A stretch of DNA of 64,000 nt from NCBI GenBank assembly GCA_035610835.1, contig CM069446.1, positions 74,199,062-74,263,061 of the forward strand, given 5' to 3'. A model generated the notes under the pieces. The model was not told where the DNA came from, did no database searches, and worked only from the letters and a program-made list of their open reading frames with translations. Both the position numbers and the translations under genes were made by a program. Of this stretch, positions 34,801 through 45,767 are shown one piece after another (the stretch's first letter is position 1; every line of letters begins with the position of its first letter). Source of the DNA: Ophiura sarsii (Eukaryota; Echinodermata; Ophiuroidea; Amphilepidida; Ophiuridae).

Positions 34801-35515
34801 ATATCTTCAATGACGTTTTTAACGTCGCCCACATAATATTTTGAATATTCCGTGTGCTTCGTAATGCCGTAACTAGGTTTTTGATATGTGGGGTGTGCAC
34901 CGTGAATTGAAAGTCAGCGATGATATATTTTCGAGGAAACAAATGCGCGCGTAGCCTGCTACATTTTTTTGAGTTCACATTTATTTGTGCTATATGATTG
35001 AGGTACATTTTTGCTTCAAACAAGCTTCTATCCCATACATATTTCCTCTTTGGGACACATGCACCCGTCTGTGTACTTTTTACCATCATAATTCCATGAT
35101 TCCTCTACGGTACGGACTATTATAGGAGTAGGTGTTCCTATAAAAGGTTCTATTTCGATCACATTCAAATTCAAAAACATGGGGGGGGGGGGGGGGGGGG
35201 GCATTTTATATTATTTCCACCCACCTCAAAACATGGGAGGAACATGTCCCCCTCGTCCATACAGGATTGACCATGTCGGGGGGGGGGGGGGGGGGTTGCC
35301 CCCATGACAAATTCTATTCCACAAGTCGGTTACGCCCCCCCCCCACCCCACGATCACAGCCAGACCCCCTCATGCCTCTAAATTGAAGACCCTATGTACG
35401 CTTCTACACAACAATGTTATCTTCAGTAGACACTGAGCATCAGCATGCATAAGTACTATCTTCAATAAACAATACACAACAATGCTATCTTCACTATCCC
35501 CTTACTAAACTGCTC
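34801..35515. other. Intergenic; G tracts and minisatellite remnants
   Basis: G runs at ~35180-35201 and ~35278-35294, a C run at ~35335, and two decayed 52-bp units. No gene. Confidence 0.4.
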
Positions 35516-35963
35516 ACAAAAAACACTTAGAAATGATCCAATAACGGCTCGAAAGGGTATGCATTAATCGAAGCAAATAACCAAGTGCATAATTTTGTTC
35601 TGCGTATTTTGACACCTCGATCGATGAGATACGATGTTGCAGAGCGGAGTTATTGTCATTTCAATGGTCGTGGGTCCAGTTTCAAAAGTGACAATCACCC
35701 TATAGAAAGAGGTTTGCATTACTGTTTAGAATGATCAGATTCGTGATTTTCAATAGGGATGAGTGTCACCTTGGAAACTGGACCCACGATCATTGAAATG
35801 ACAATAACTCCGCTCCGCAACATCGTATCTCAACGATTGAGCTGTCAAAATACGCAGAACAAAATTATGCACTTGGTTATTTGCTTCGATTAATGCATAC
35901 CTTTTCGAGCCGTTATATATTGGATCATTTCTAAGTGTTTCGATACTTTTTGTGAGCAGTTTA
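35516..35963. mobile_element. Foldback MITE with TAAACTGCTC ends, distinct interior
   Basis: 448 bp from TAAACTGCTCACAAAAA to TTTTTGTGAGCAGTTTA. The arms (CACTTAGAAATGATCCAATA; GCATTAATCGAAGCAAATAA; CAGAGCGGAGTTATTGTCAT) are inverted but unlike those of copies A and B, so only the tip is shared. Confidence 0.85.
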
Positions 35964-37499
35964 TTACACCGTAACATGCATTACCACTAAGGGGTGTAAA
36001 ATTGGCCATTTCAAGATTTGTCTTCAGGTTGTTGATTCATTCTTGTTGTTGTAAGCTCACACGTGGAGTCAACTGTTATTGGATATATAAGTAAAATGTT
36101 TTACCTGCTTGCTAACTTTCTAAACTATAAAATCAGCCAATTATAGTATGATAATTCCAAACATCAAATTGGTGTTTTATATTTTTGAAATTGTTTCCTA
36201 AGCCCCCTGCCTGTGTTACATAATGGTGGCGTCGTTTATACGACGAGCTTTATTTACTAGTACTCGACCGAATTTCTAAAAATCGGCGCAATTTCAGTTT
36301 TATTGTAAATTTCAACTGATATGACACATAACGATGCAATATATACCACCAAACATTTTATGATAAGTTGCGCATGAGGGGAAAAAGGTGAGTTTGTACT
36401 GTGTATATCGCCGTGGTTAATATATGGTATTCGCCTGGGCTGGTTCTATAGTATTTCATTCCGTGCAGGTGGACAAATTTGCCCACTAATTTGGGAGCCA
36501 TATTTGGCCACCATTCCACCAAGACAAAATGTGTAATAAATTCACTATCACTGTTCCAATAGAGTAATCATCTGTTAAGGTAAGGTTTATGTTTGATTTC
36601 CTGTTTGAATTATGCAAATTATGATGATGCTGGTTGAATGAAGAGATGAAGAAAATTGTCGATTTTTTCTAGTTCTAACCAATAGAATTTTTTTTGAGGG
36701 AGTGGGGGCACAAAGATATCTTTGGGGAAATGCCCTCCCCTTCAGGCGCGTACCGCGGCATGTGAGTACATGTCGTACCGACGGCGGCGTAAATTTTCGT
36801 AAAAGGTTGCCCCCAATTTTTTCCCAGTCAGTAACTTTGTGAATTTCACGTAAGTGAGGGGGGGGGGGGGGGGGGGGGGGAGGGTCCAAAAAAATGTGCA
36901 CGGTCAAAAAAAATTGTACGGTCAAAAAAATTTGCACGGTCACACAATTTCGCAGTCCAAAAAGCACAACAGTCAACAATTAATGCCCAATCCTCAGTAT
37001 TATCAGCCTAGGCTCTATTTTTTTTTCTTATGCGAATTTAGCGTCCCGGTATTGCGCATTAATAGCGTCCCGGTATTTGGAGCCAGGGGGGCAACTTGAC
37101 CCGAAGTTTGCATTTTTTCTCTTCATATCTTTTTTCACCCTTTTCCCCAATACAATACTTTTTCTTTTTCCACTTAGCATTATTTCCCCAATTCCGCTCA
37201 TTATTTCCCGGGAGCGGTGCTCCCTGCTCCCGCACTTTGTGCAACCCTGGGAAATGGGATGGCCCTGGGGAGAGGGTTTGTGGTGGGGAAGGGGGATGGT
37301 AGCGTGGATGCATGGGGTGGGTTGGGTAGGGTCAGCCCTCAAATTAACCGAAGGCACCGAAGGCAACTGCCGTGGGTGCCCCACCTAGTTGCATCGATGC
37401 CCTCAACTTCTGGCTGTTTTTACTCCATTGAAAAGTACATAATTGCCTTGTGCCCCTTTCAAACTGCCTGAAATTGCCATGCCCTTTTCATTTCTTAAT
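35964..37499. other. Intergenic; G tract and repeated AAAAATTGCACGGTC boxes
   Basis: A ~23-base G run at ~36858-36880 is followed by three CACGGTCAAAAAAA-type boxes. Open frames in 37028-37471 are G/C-rich by-products. No gene was recognised. Confidence 0.4.
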
Positions 37500-37945
37500 G
37501 TGAGGGCTGGGTAGGGTGTTTGTGGTGGGGAGGTGTTTTGTGGTGGAGTGTTTGTGGTGGGGAGGTGGTTGTGGTGGCGTGGATGCATGGGAGTGGGGAA
37601 GGGTAGGCCGTGGGGTGGGGTGGGTAGGGTGTTTGTGGTGGGAGAGGGGTTTTGTTGTGAGGGAGGGATTTTGTGAATGGGAGGGAAGGGGTTTGTGGTG
37701 GGGATTGGAGGGGGGGTTGTGGTGGGGAAGGGGAGGGGTTTATGGTGGGGATGGGAAGGGGAGGGGTTTGTGGTGGGGATGGGGAGGGGAGGGAGTTTGT
37801 GGTGGGGATTGTGATGGTAAAGGGGTTGTGGTGGCATGGGGGTGGGTGGGGTGGGGATTTGTGGTGGGAGTTGAGTGGGTTTGTGCATGTGGTGGTAGGG
37901 GTTTGTGGTGGGGGAGGGGTTTGTGGTAGGGGAGGGGATTTGTGT
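37500..37945 (+). repeat. G-rich minisatellite (GTTTGTGGTGGGGA-type)
   Basis: Irregular repeats of GGGGTTTGTGGTGGGGAT and variants, strongly purine-skewed on the plus strand, with many closely spaced GGG/GGGG tracts that could form G-quadruplexes. The long Pro/Thr/His open frames on the minus strand are artefacts of this composition. Confidence 0.9.
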
Positions 37946-37967
37946 GTGTACACCAATAAGTACACAA

Positions 37968-38633
37968 TAAGGCCTGAAAAAGTGGTTTGATTGGCCTAAC
38001 ACGACAAAAACAAATAGCTGATGAAGCTTCGCTTTGGATATTAGCAAGCTTTGGTGCCGGGATGCTACTGCTGGCTGGGATGAAGCTGGAGGATGCCCTG
38101 GGCTCTTCTTCTTTCTCGTCTGGCTTGGTAGTGCATTTTTTGTAGTGCTCGAATTTCTTGTTCGGTCTTTTCGACATATTGAACTTTTGCTGTGTGACGG
38201 ATATTTGTCATAAAAAGCAAGTGATCAAAGTCAGCAATTCGTGCAGCATTTATGCTGTCAATGCAGACGTGCGAGAAATCACACCCAAGCAAGAGAAAGA
38301 GATGCACAGGATACAATGACTTGGGTCTCATTACAAATACGTATTTGGAACTGTGTTTTGGGATTTCTAGATCGTAAAATAGTCCATACACGGGTCGATT
38401 CCATCAGTATTTCGATGTGTTCAGATGACAAAATGAATATTTCAACATTTCTTCATAAAACACGCAATTCCGAGCGATAAACACATGATTCACGGGCGAT
38501 TTTTCTGAAAGCGAGAATTGGTATAAAAGCGAGAATCACGCCGTGAATACTGAGATTGCGTTATCTTCCAGGCCTTATATTTAGGGTCAGTAGGGTTAGG
38601 CCAATCAAACTTTTTTTTTTTAGGCAGGCCGTA
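37968..38633. mobile_element. Possible MITE with GGCCTG tips
   Basis: Left TAAGGCCTGAAAAAGTGG and TTTGATTGGCCTAAC; right GTTAGGCCAATCAAAC, a T run and AGGCAGGCC, inverted over ~35 bp. The tip resembles the Harbinger-like set, but the right duplication is GTA, not TAA. Confidence 0.4.
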
Positions 38634-38765
38634 TTGACACTTCTGATTAATACTAATAATAGTCTGATTGTCTTTCTTTTTACTCAACAGAATGACAGAG
38701 AAGCAGTAGTCATCAAATAAATTACAACTTGCATTACATGCACTACATGCACTACATGTACCATA

Positions 38766-39438
38766 ATGGCTGACATAGACACCGTACCAAGATCTTATTC
38801 ACCTGATCGAGCACCCATCCCCGCCATGAAATCAACTCTTCCAATGTGCATGACTGATCCTCTATTAGCTCTGACACCAGAGAAGAACGCTAAGCCATTA
38901 TTCCACAATGTTAGGTCAACTACCCATAATGCAAAGCCGACTGCCCATCACAAAGCAAAGCCAACTACCCATAATCCAGGGTGTGTGAGAGTTGAAAGAC
39001 ATGGAGCGACAAATATCGAGAGTGTGACAGGGACGAATAATAGTTGCACTACCAAGCAGAGAGCGATAAATAAACGGACAAATATATCAACAAAACAAAA
39101 TCTTGCTTCTCATCAGGTGGCCTCGCAAGTTGCACCAAAGACCACAACGACTCGAGTTGTGCATAAAAACAAAAGAAACACAAAAAATAACAATCAACCT
39201 GGTGGTAAGATAAACAATAAAGGAATCGCATCAGAAGACACTCCTAGTCCACTAGCACAGCCGCAGTGTCACAGTAGTGCCGCCGTTGGTCGTCATTTGG
39301 AGAGTCTGCAGAGAGAGCAGTTTGATGGAGAGAATGCGGTGCTGAGTACGCTACAACAATCTGAGTCTGCCAGGATAGCATTTGCTGAGAAGGTGGCAGA
39401 AGGAGTCAATAGGCCGTTGGAAGAGAGAAAATATTCAG
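38766..39438 (+). CDS. PPP1R35: PPP1R35-like exon 1 (coding)
   Basis: 224 codons plus one base, ending TATTCAG before the donor GTATTATAG. The start ATGGCTGACATAG is the first ATG after the upstream acceptor. Confidence 0.75.
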
Positions 39439-42400
39439 GTATTATAGATTTTATAGACGACTGACTATAGAGTTTGTGTGCTGTCATTTTAGAGTTGTTA
39501 ATTTTACCATGTTTGCAAATTTGCAAAATTTACACAGTGCCTCTCTGTGACAATTTAACATGCACATTGATCAATGCGTGGAAGTTGTAAAAGTTCACCC
39601 TATTGCGTTCCATTAATTTATCAAATTTTACTAAAATTAGTGATTTTTACATTTTTGCCCAAAAATCACCTTTTTGGCGTCAAAAATTTTCAGACCTAAC
39701 AATATCAGTTTTTGATTAAAAATTCCAAAATTTCACCAAAATCATCTAAAGTCAATTATCTAGGACCAATTTTTTTTTTTTTTGGCTTAAAATTTGTTTG
39801 TTTTGAAAATATTGACCAAAAAGTGCCAAAAAAATGTTTTTTATCTCAAATATCTTATTTTTGGCACTTTTAGGTCAATATTTTCAAAACAAACAAATTT
39901 TAAGCCAAAAAAAAAAATCGCTCCTAGATAATTGACTTTAGATGATTTTGGTGAAATTTTGGAATTTTTAATCAAAAACTGATATTGTTAGGTTGTCTGA
40001 ACATTTTTAGTGCCAAAAAGGTGATTTTTGGGCAAAAATGTAAAAATCACTAATTTTAGTAAAATTTGATACCAAAAATGGATCCTCTGACTCATTTTAT
40101 TACAAAAAATGTATACTTTTATGTACATCACATTTATAATTTAAAAGTTACAGTGCTTGATAAATTTGGCGCCAAACAGGGTTGACACCAGCCTTAAGTC
40201 GTTATTTGATTCGAATGGATTCAATAACAACATCTTACTATAATTCACCGTATGTTGTATGTATGTATGTGAGTATGTATGTATCCTGAAAAGGCTTTCT
40301 CATTTTGCATTTTAAAGCCGTGAATATTTCACTGATACTAAACAATGACCGGACACGGGTTATAAGCTATAAATGGCCGAAAACCGTACAGAATTGACCG
40401 AGATATGAGCAAAATTATGGCAATTTAGGGCCTTTTCAGCCCGGCTTTTGAGACTATTTTTTACGGGCCATGTTTGTTTTTCTCTGCGTACACTGTAACC
40501 ATGCAGTCGGCGCGCGGAGCACATAACGCGTCGCAGTGCGCCATGCAAAATAAACGCGCACACGCACGCACCCCTACACACGCGGGCGGGCACTTGGAGA
40601 AATACGCTGCGTCACACGGGGTTGGTTATGGTTTAGGCCTTGGGGTTGAGATACGCCACGGGCGGGGGCGGAGACGGGAGCGGGCGGCGACCGGGCGGGG
40701 GGGGGGGGGGGGGGGGGGGGGGCGGCAGCGGGTCATAAGGTAACGAAATAATGTGGTTTCTGGTAAAACAAAACATGATATGGTGAATCTAAATTACATA
40801 ACATGGTGTCAGATGTGGGATTTGATACTGTATGTGACACGCGGGTGGACAAATATTGGAGAAATACGCCGCGCTACGGGAGATGGTTAAAGTGAGGCCT
40901 TGGCGTTGAGATAAGCCACGGGGCAGGGAACTTTAGGCCTTTGGGGTTGAGATATGCCACAGGGCGGGCGGGGGCGGTGACGAATGGTGGTTGTGTGTAA
41001 TGATGTAATGTGGTTTGGGAGGCAGGGGGTTAATGAAGAAATGTGATGCTAAATTGCGTAACGGATATGCCACGGGGCGGGGGCGTGCGGGGCGTTTGGG
41101 GGCGGGATGGTGACGGTTGGGGTACGGGAGATGGTTAAGGTTTAGGCCTTGGAGTTAAAATATGCCACGGGGCGTGGGCGGGCGGGGGGTCTTTGAATTA
41201 AAACAAAAATATTTTAAATATTGTTCTATTCCTATGTGTTTCGTTATATGATTTTCCAACATTTTGTGTTTTTTCATTTGTAGCCTGTAGGTGTTCTATC
41301 TGGTAGGCCCTACTCCCTAGCGGGAGAGCCCGTCCGTAGGACGGGCGTCCCGCTAGTTTGGTATAATTGGTGATATCATTTTGGTGTCAGTGAAATTTGA
41401 TTCAGTGAAGTCATTGTTATCGTCTGTGCAATGGTTTACACTTCAGTGATTTTTGTGTGCATCAGTGATGCGATTTTGGTTTCAGCGAAGTCTTGGCATT
41501 AGGCCAAAAAAGAAGAAGTTGACTTGCCCTTTTAGGGCCAGAGTCTGGGTCGGATGGTCGGATTTTTAAAATTTTATTTTTAAAATTTGAACAGGGAGAT
41601 ACTACACAAAAACACGTTTTAAAGATTTTTTTTTTGATTTTTTTTTTGATTTTTTTTCTTCTTCTTCAAACAAGCAAAAACTACTCAAAAACATGTTTTC
41701 ATCTTTCTTTATTGTTATGTGCTTCTTTCAAATTTTTTATTTATTTTTTTAAACTTTTTTTTTTACTTTGAAAAAAAAAAAAATAGCGACCCTAGATTTC
41801 CGAAAATTCGGGTCGGTCGGAAAGCGCAAGTCAATTTTTTTTTGCCTTAGCTGAAGTCATGAAAATGCCAGCGCTGATGCCAAATCTGCTGCACTAATGC
41901 TGCTAATGACTTTTTTCACTGATGCTAAATATAAAAAGACTTTAACTGAAATCAAATGTTCTAATAACGCCAAAATAAACACACTGAAGGCAAAACAGCT
42001 TCACAGATGCAAGAAATTAATTACTTCACCGATTTAACAATAGCTTCACAAAATCTATATGATTCCAATGGGAGCAAAATAGATGCAAATTGAAGCCATT
42101 ATAACTTGTCTAGTGATAGCAGAAATTGAAATCCCATCAGTGTAGGTAAGAAAAGACCGTACCTCAAATGTATTGTGAGTGGGTCAGTCACACCATGTAG
42201 AGCAGTTTTTGATGTTGCCTATTAATGTTGTCTAATGCATATTTCCTATTCAGGTCTCATAGCTGTAGATGTACCAATTGAGGACACTCTTGCACAAGGT
42301 GAAAGACCAATGAACAAAGTGAGAACTGCGTCAAGTAAGGTGAGTAGGCCTCGTAGTAAAAGATACTGTAATGCTCGAATCATATTAGCCGCTCGAATCA

Positions 42401-44716
42401 TACTAGCTGGTCGCAACAGGTCGCATAGTACTCGCTAGCTCAAAAGTATCTCGGTGCGACCATAAGTCGCATCGAGCTACTAAATCGCCGGTAGTCGCAG
42501 GTATTCAGGGTCACGCAGACGACATCAAACCTGGATTATTGCTGCTGATTGGTTATGCTAATTGCGAGGCAAAATAACCTCCCCCATTGGTTGAAAAAGT
42601 ATGGTGTTCATTACGTCATGAGCGACTGATCTTTCGAGTTGAAATGAAGTCAACTGGCCGCGACCGGTCGATTCCAGTCAAGCGATCTCTTGATCGATGT
42701 ATCGGGGTTTTTATATGACGTAAAACTCATCATAGGAGCGAGTTAATCGCAAAGCGACCTTAGTATGTTTTTAGCATTAAACCACTTAATTTCTCAAGGG
42801 ATTTCATTTCACGCATTTCGCGAGGGATGTGGATTCGCGAAATTAAATACATGCGAAACTGACAATTTTGCGTTGAAAGTAACAGTAAAATGTCCCGATT
42901 CACGAAATTAAATGGCCGCTAAAATAGAAGTAATTTTAAATTTGTGAAATTAAGTAACCGCAAAATCATGGTGTTTTACTAGCAATACAATAACAATTTC
43001 CTGATCTCAGGATTTTTGGGTAAACATTTGTGCAATTTTATATTTGGTTTTGGCATGTTTTAAGGCAATTGTATCCAAATTTATACCATTCCCCCAAGAA
43101 ATTTATTACCATTAGGATTTTGAGTATTACTGAATACGACTCTTTATGTGACTACAGTGCTGACATTTTCAAATTTTTCTTGACTTGACTTGACTTATGG
43201 CGGGTGATATTCCCGAACCACGATGATTCGCCAAATCTTCCTTTCCAACATAGCTGTCTTGATTTCTTCTACCTGCAATCCTGTGTCACACTTTAGTAAG
43301 TCAATGTAGGTTTAGGGCTGGTCTACCACGCTTTCTTACTCCATGTTTTGGTACCCAATGTATGAGTTTGGAGACCAGCTCATTGGACCCTCAGTGTCCT
43401 GCAAATCTTGATCTACGCTCCCTGATCTTATCCGAGACTTTGGGCATATCCGCGTATAGGTCCTTATTTGTCACATGCTGTCTCCAGTTGATGTTGAACA
43501 CAGAATTTTTTTCTTCTTCTTAAGGTGCAAACACCTTACTTTTGAGGTCAAGGTGCAATTCCTTCAAGCCAAGGTGCAAATTTAGTTGAATCGTGATAGC
43601 AACTTTATTTAGGGCTGCAAAAACTTGTCCTTTGAAAGTTGTAATGTAGTTGATGATTTTTAAGGTGCCAATTGCGATGCAATTCAGGAAATTTGCAGGT
43701 ATGTGTGACTGGCATCTCTGAATTATAATGTTAATGTTTTATAGAGCTCATGGAAACTTTCTGTTTATCTATTCTGTTATCTCAAAAAACTTATGAATGG
43801 AAACAAAAACAGTTAAAACTGTTTTTGTTTCCATTCATAAGTTTTTTGTTTGATAAAAAGACCCAAAAGACAATCATGTCGGATAAAGGTGGTCCAGGTT
43901 GCAGAAAATACCAAAATATCAAAAAACTCACTATGCTGTGCTGTCATTATTTTAACCAGGGTATACATTGTAAATGCTATTGCTACTAAAAATTGGACCT
44001 GACAATTGTCCCTGTAAACATGACATTTACAAACATGCATTGTCAGCACGAAAAAGTCAGGGCACAGTTTGAAGTTGAAACCTTACTTAAAATGGTGATA
44101 GGTGGACATAATTATGACAAAAATCATGTGACCAGAATTTTAAGATCCAAACTTAGGGGCCTTTTCACATGTATTTCAAGGGGAGATTTATGGAGTGTAA
44201 GTGTGCTATTTAACTTGCTATTGAAATAATTCTAGCAAACTGAATCCCAACAATAAATTAGATACTGCAATGCTAAAGGGAAAACAAACTGTTGTACAAG
44301 CATGGCTGACACACATTCTTCAAATGTGAATTGTTTCAAATTTACAAAATGTTTGAAAGTCTTGGTTTTCAGGTCTTTCGATCGTCAGTCTGTGTCACAA
44401 GCTCCAGGTTGACATCCTTTTTGATGTGTGTTAATCACTGAGGTGAAATGAATTTATTGCCATTTTACTCTTCTTTTTAGCCTATACCTATAATTTACAA
44501 ATAACATGTATTCTTTTTATCCATCTCTTTCATTATCAGATTTCTGAAGGCCCTGTTCCAGATATCTTGGATTTATTCACCCCTGACATGATAGTGGAAC
44601 AGCCCAGCTTCGATTTGTCAACTTTAAAATTACAAGAAGGTGTCAAGTTGGAACACGCCCCGCCTGACATGGCATTTAATCTGTATAAGCACATGAGATG
44701 TTGGGAATCATCATAA
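38766..44716 (+). CDS. PPP1R35: PPP1R35-like protein, three coding exons, 311 residues
   Basis: Exons 38766-39438, 42254-42339 and 44540-44716 join in phase (673+86+177 nt). An acceptor TTTTTACTCAACAG ends at ~38690, so a 5'UTR exon lies upstream. Residues ~1-165 are low-complexity, Thr/Asn/Lys-rich and probably disordered. The C-terminal half resembles the PPP1R35 C-terminal domain as I recall it: FD..NAVLSTLQQSESARIAF, EKVAEGVNRPLEER and, across the first junction, KYSGLIAVDVPIEDTL. Known family members bind protein phosphatase 1 and act at centrioles. RIAF (203-206) fits the RVxF PP1-docking pattern; its use is inference. The third exon ends in APPDMAFNLYKHMRCWESS. A decayed copy of that exon end follows the gene. 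Reading on past the first donor gives a stop after nine codons. Confidence 0.7.
39620..40070. repeat. 451-bp foldback in PPP1R35-like intron 1
   Basis: Near-perfect inverted arms of ~215 bp (ATCAAATTTTACTAAAATTA ... ; GTCAATTATCTAGGACC; AAATTTGTTTGTTTTGAAAA) around ~39850. Same family as 11572-11945. Beyond the right arm, GTGCTTGATAAATTTGGCGC and GGGTTGACACC match the right part of the composite element at 9958-12110. Confidence 0.9.
40470..41356 (+). mobile_element. Helitron-like element, 3' end
   Basis: The 3' end has a hairpin GCCCGTCCGTAGGACGGGC (41328-41346), six bases, then CTAG followed by T: the hairpin-plus-CTRR layout of Helitrons. The body is G/C-rich, with repeats of GAGATACGCCACGGG / TTTAGGCCTTGGGGTTGAG and a long G run (~40697-40722). 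A GCACCCCTACACA box is shared with 53990-54729. The 5' end was not located and there is no Rep/helicase. Confidence 0.5.
41500..41849. mobile_element. PIF/Harbinger-like MITE 5 (TTA duplication)
   Basis: TTA, GGCCAAAAAAGAAGAAGTTG and ACTTGCCC; right GCGCAAGTCAA...TTTGCC and TTA. Sister of 14635-14963 (shared GGGCCAGAGTCTGGGTCGGA and TAGCGACCCTAGATTTCCGA). Confidence 0.85.
41850..42253 (+). repeat. Degenerate CACTGATGC / CTTCAC repeat tract (intron)
   Basis: Loose ~20-bp periodic boxes (AATGCCAGCGCTGATGCC, TTCACTGATGC, GCTTCACAGATGC, TTCACCGATTT) also occur left of MITE 5 (~41390-41490, TTCAGTGAAGTCATTG), so the MITE split an older tract. Related to 47908-48800. Confidence 0.5.
42254..42339 (+). 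CDS. PPP1R35: PPP1R35-like exon 2
   Basis: 86 nt after acceptor TTTCCTATTCAG and before donor GTGAGT. It completes a Gly codon and encodes LIAVDVPIEDTLAQGERP and following residues; it ends in phase 0. Confidence 0.75.
43188..43505 (-). mobile_element. LINE fragment: C-terminus of a non-LTR retrotransposon reverse transcriptase protein
   Basis: The minus strand, with one or two frameshifts, encodes KVSDKIRERRSRFAGH, then SNELVSKLIHWVPKHG, VRKRGRPALN and CDTGLQVEEIKTAMLERKIW, the conserved tail of RTE/CR1-like endonuclease-reverse-transcriptase proteins. It ends in a tandem CAAGT tail at ~43180-43195, as at a LINE 3' end. Truncated at its 5' end and dead. Confidence 0.75.
43783..43848. repeat. 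66-bp near-perfect palindrome
   Basis: Arm CAAAAAACTTATGAATGG plus AAACAAAAACAGTT is followed after two bases by its exact reverse complement. Stems of 32 bp. Confidence 0.95.
44540..44716 (+). CDS. PPP1R35: PPP1R35-like exon 3 (terminal)
   Basis: 58 codons and TAA after acceptor TCATTATCAG. Encodes ISEGPVPDILDLFTPDM at its start. No well-placed AATAAA was found close downstream. Confidence 0.7.
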   Translation: MSEGPVPDILDLFTPDMIVEQPSFDLSTLKLQEGVKLEHAPPDMAFNLYKHMRCWESS

Positions 44717-44900
44717 CACAAACATTAAGGATATATCATACACTGAGTTTCTCCACAATTTGTTTCCTTTTACCAAAGTGTTGAGGCCCCATCTGATAAT
44801 ATGGCGTTTAATCTGTACATCTAAAGCACATGAGATGCTGGGAATCGTAGTTAACACAAATACAAAGGATGTATCTCATATCAAGATTGTCCACCATTTG
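44660..44900 (+). repeat. Local duplication of the PPP1R35-like exon 3 end
   Basis: 44660-44760 (GACATGGCATTTAATCTGTA ... TTGGGAATCATCATAACACA ... CTCCACAATTTG) recurs at ~44790-44900 (ATATGGCGTTTAATCTGTAC ... CTGGGAATCGTAGTTAACAC ... GTCCACCATTTG). The second copy has small indels and an early in-frame stop, so it is a pseudo-exon. Confidence 0.8.
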
Positions 44901-45767
44901 CTACTTTTTGCCAGCTACACTGGTCGGTGCCGGTCGGTAGCGACCGGCACTAAGGTTAAACAACCGGCACTCACAGCAATGCCAGAGCGTGGCGATAAAT
45001 GTGTGAGATTTTAGCCGGCACTAAAATGTGGCTAGCTACAACCCTTAGTATGTTGTATAACTATCAATATAAAGATTAGGTTGGTATCCCTTTTTAATCG
45101 GACACAAATTTGTTGATTACGTAATCAACAAATTTGATGCATGATTATGATTATTTCTGCAGAATTTTCAATGTTGCTCAATGTTCTCCTCAGAGTCTCA
45201 GTAGGAACATAGAGCAACATTGAAAAGTCTCAGTAGGAGAGCCTGTAGGAAAGCACATCATGTTAATAGCGCATTTATACCAATCATAAACAGAGAATGA
45301 TAATTAAAACCATCCATAAACTGTAGATTGGTGAACCTCACTGCCATAAGCATGAGATTAAGAATTTCCCTTTTAGCTTATTTACGTATGCAATTACTCA
45401 CACTTTCATGTTACTCTATCAAGACTTGATATATGTTCGATAATTTCATCAAGTATAAATGAAATTATCCCTGGCATCTCAAATTCAGTTATCAGAACCA
45501 TGAAATGGCATTTGATGTTTTGATCCTTCCATCTCATGCGCAATGGGGCTAGGTCTTTTGTATATATTTTGTTGAGAAATTATAAGATGTTTGTATATTA
45601 CTGAAATAAATAGTGATGAGATGAACTTGGAAAGATGAGTAGATATTATTTGATATATGATATGCTCCAAATATTTCCTGCTAACATGTGAGCACCACCA
45701 TACCACTGTGTATACCATAAATTCGAGTCCAAAAATAGGGAGAGATGTGAATAATAGTAATGGGTAT
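44901..45767. other. Convergent intergenic region, left part
   Basis: A CGGTCGGTGCCGGTCGGTAG tract near 44930, the palindrome at 45105 and a hairpin (TTTTCAATGTTGCTC / GAGCAACATTGAAAA, ~45171-45224). No gene. Confidence 0.4.
45105..45136. repeat. 32-bp perfect palindrome
   Basis: CAAATTTGTTGATTAC followed directly by its reverse complement. Confidence 0.98.

Larger units (their letters stand above)
42340..44539. other. PPP1R35-like intron 2
   Basis: Holds direct and inverted TAGTCGC / GCGACT boxes (~42360-42780), an AAATTAA...TTCGCGA-rich MITE-like tract (~42775-42985), a LINE fragment and a 66-bp palindrome. No additional exon was seen. Confidence 0.4.

Noticed and set aside
37403..38177. 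Long Pro/Thr/His-rich frames on the minus strand
   Set aside because: Generated by the GTTTGTGGTGGGG minisatellite.
40474..40743. Arg/Gly/Ala-rich plus-strand frame
   Set aside because: Runs into the poly-G tract of the Helitron-like element; composition-driven.
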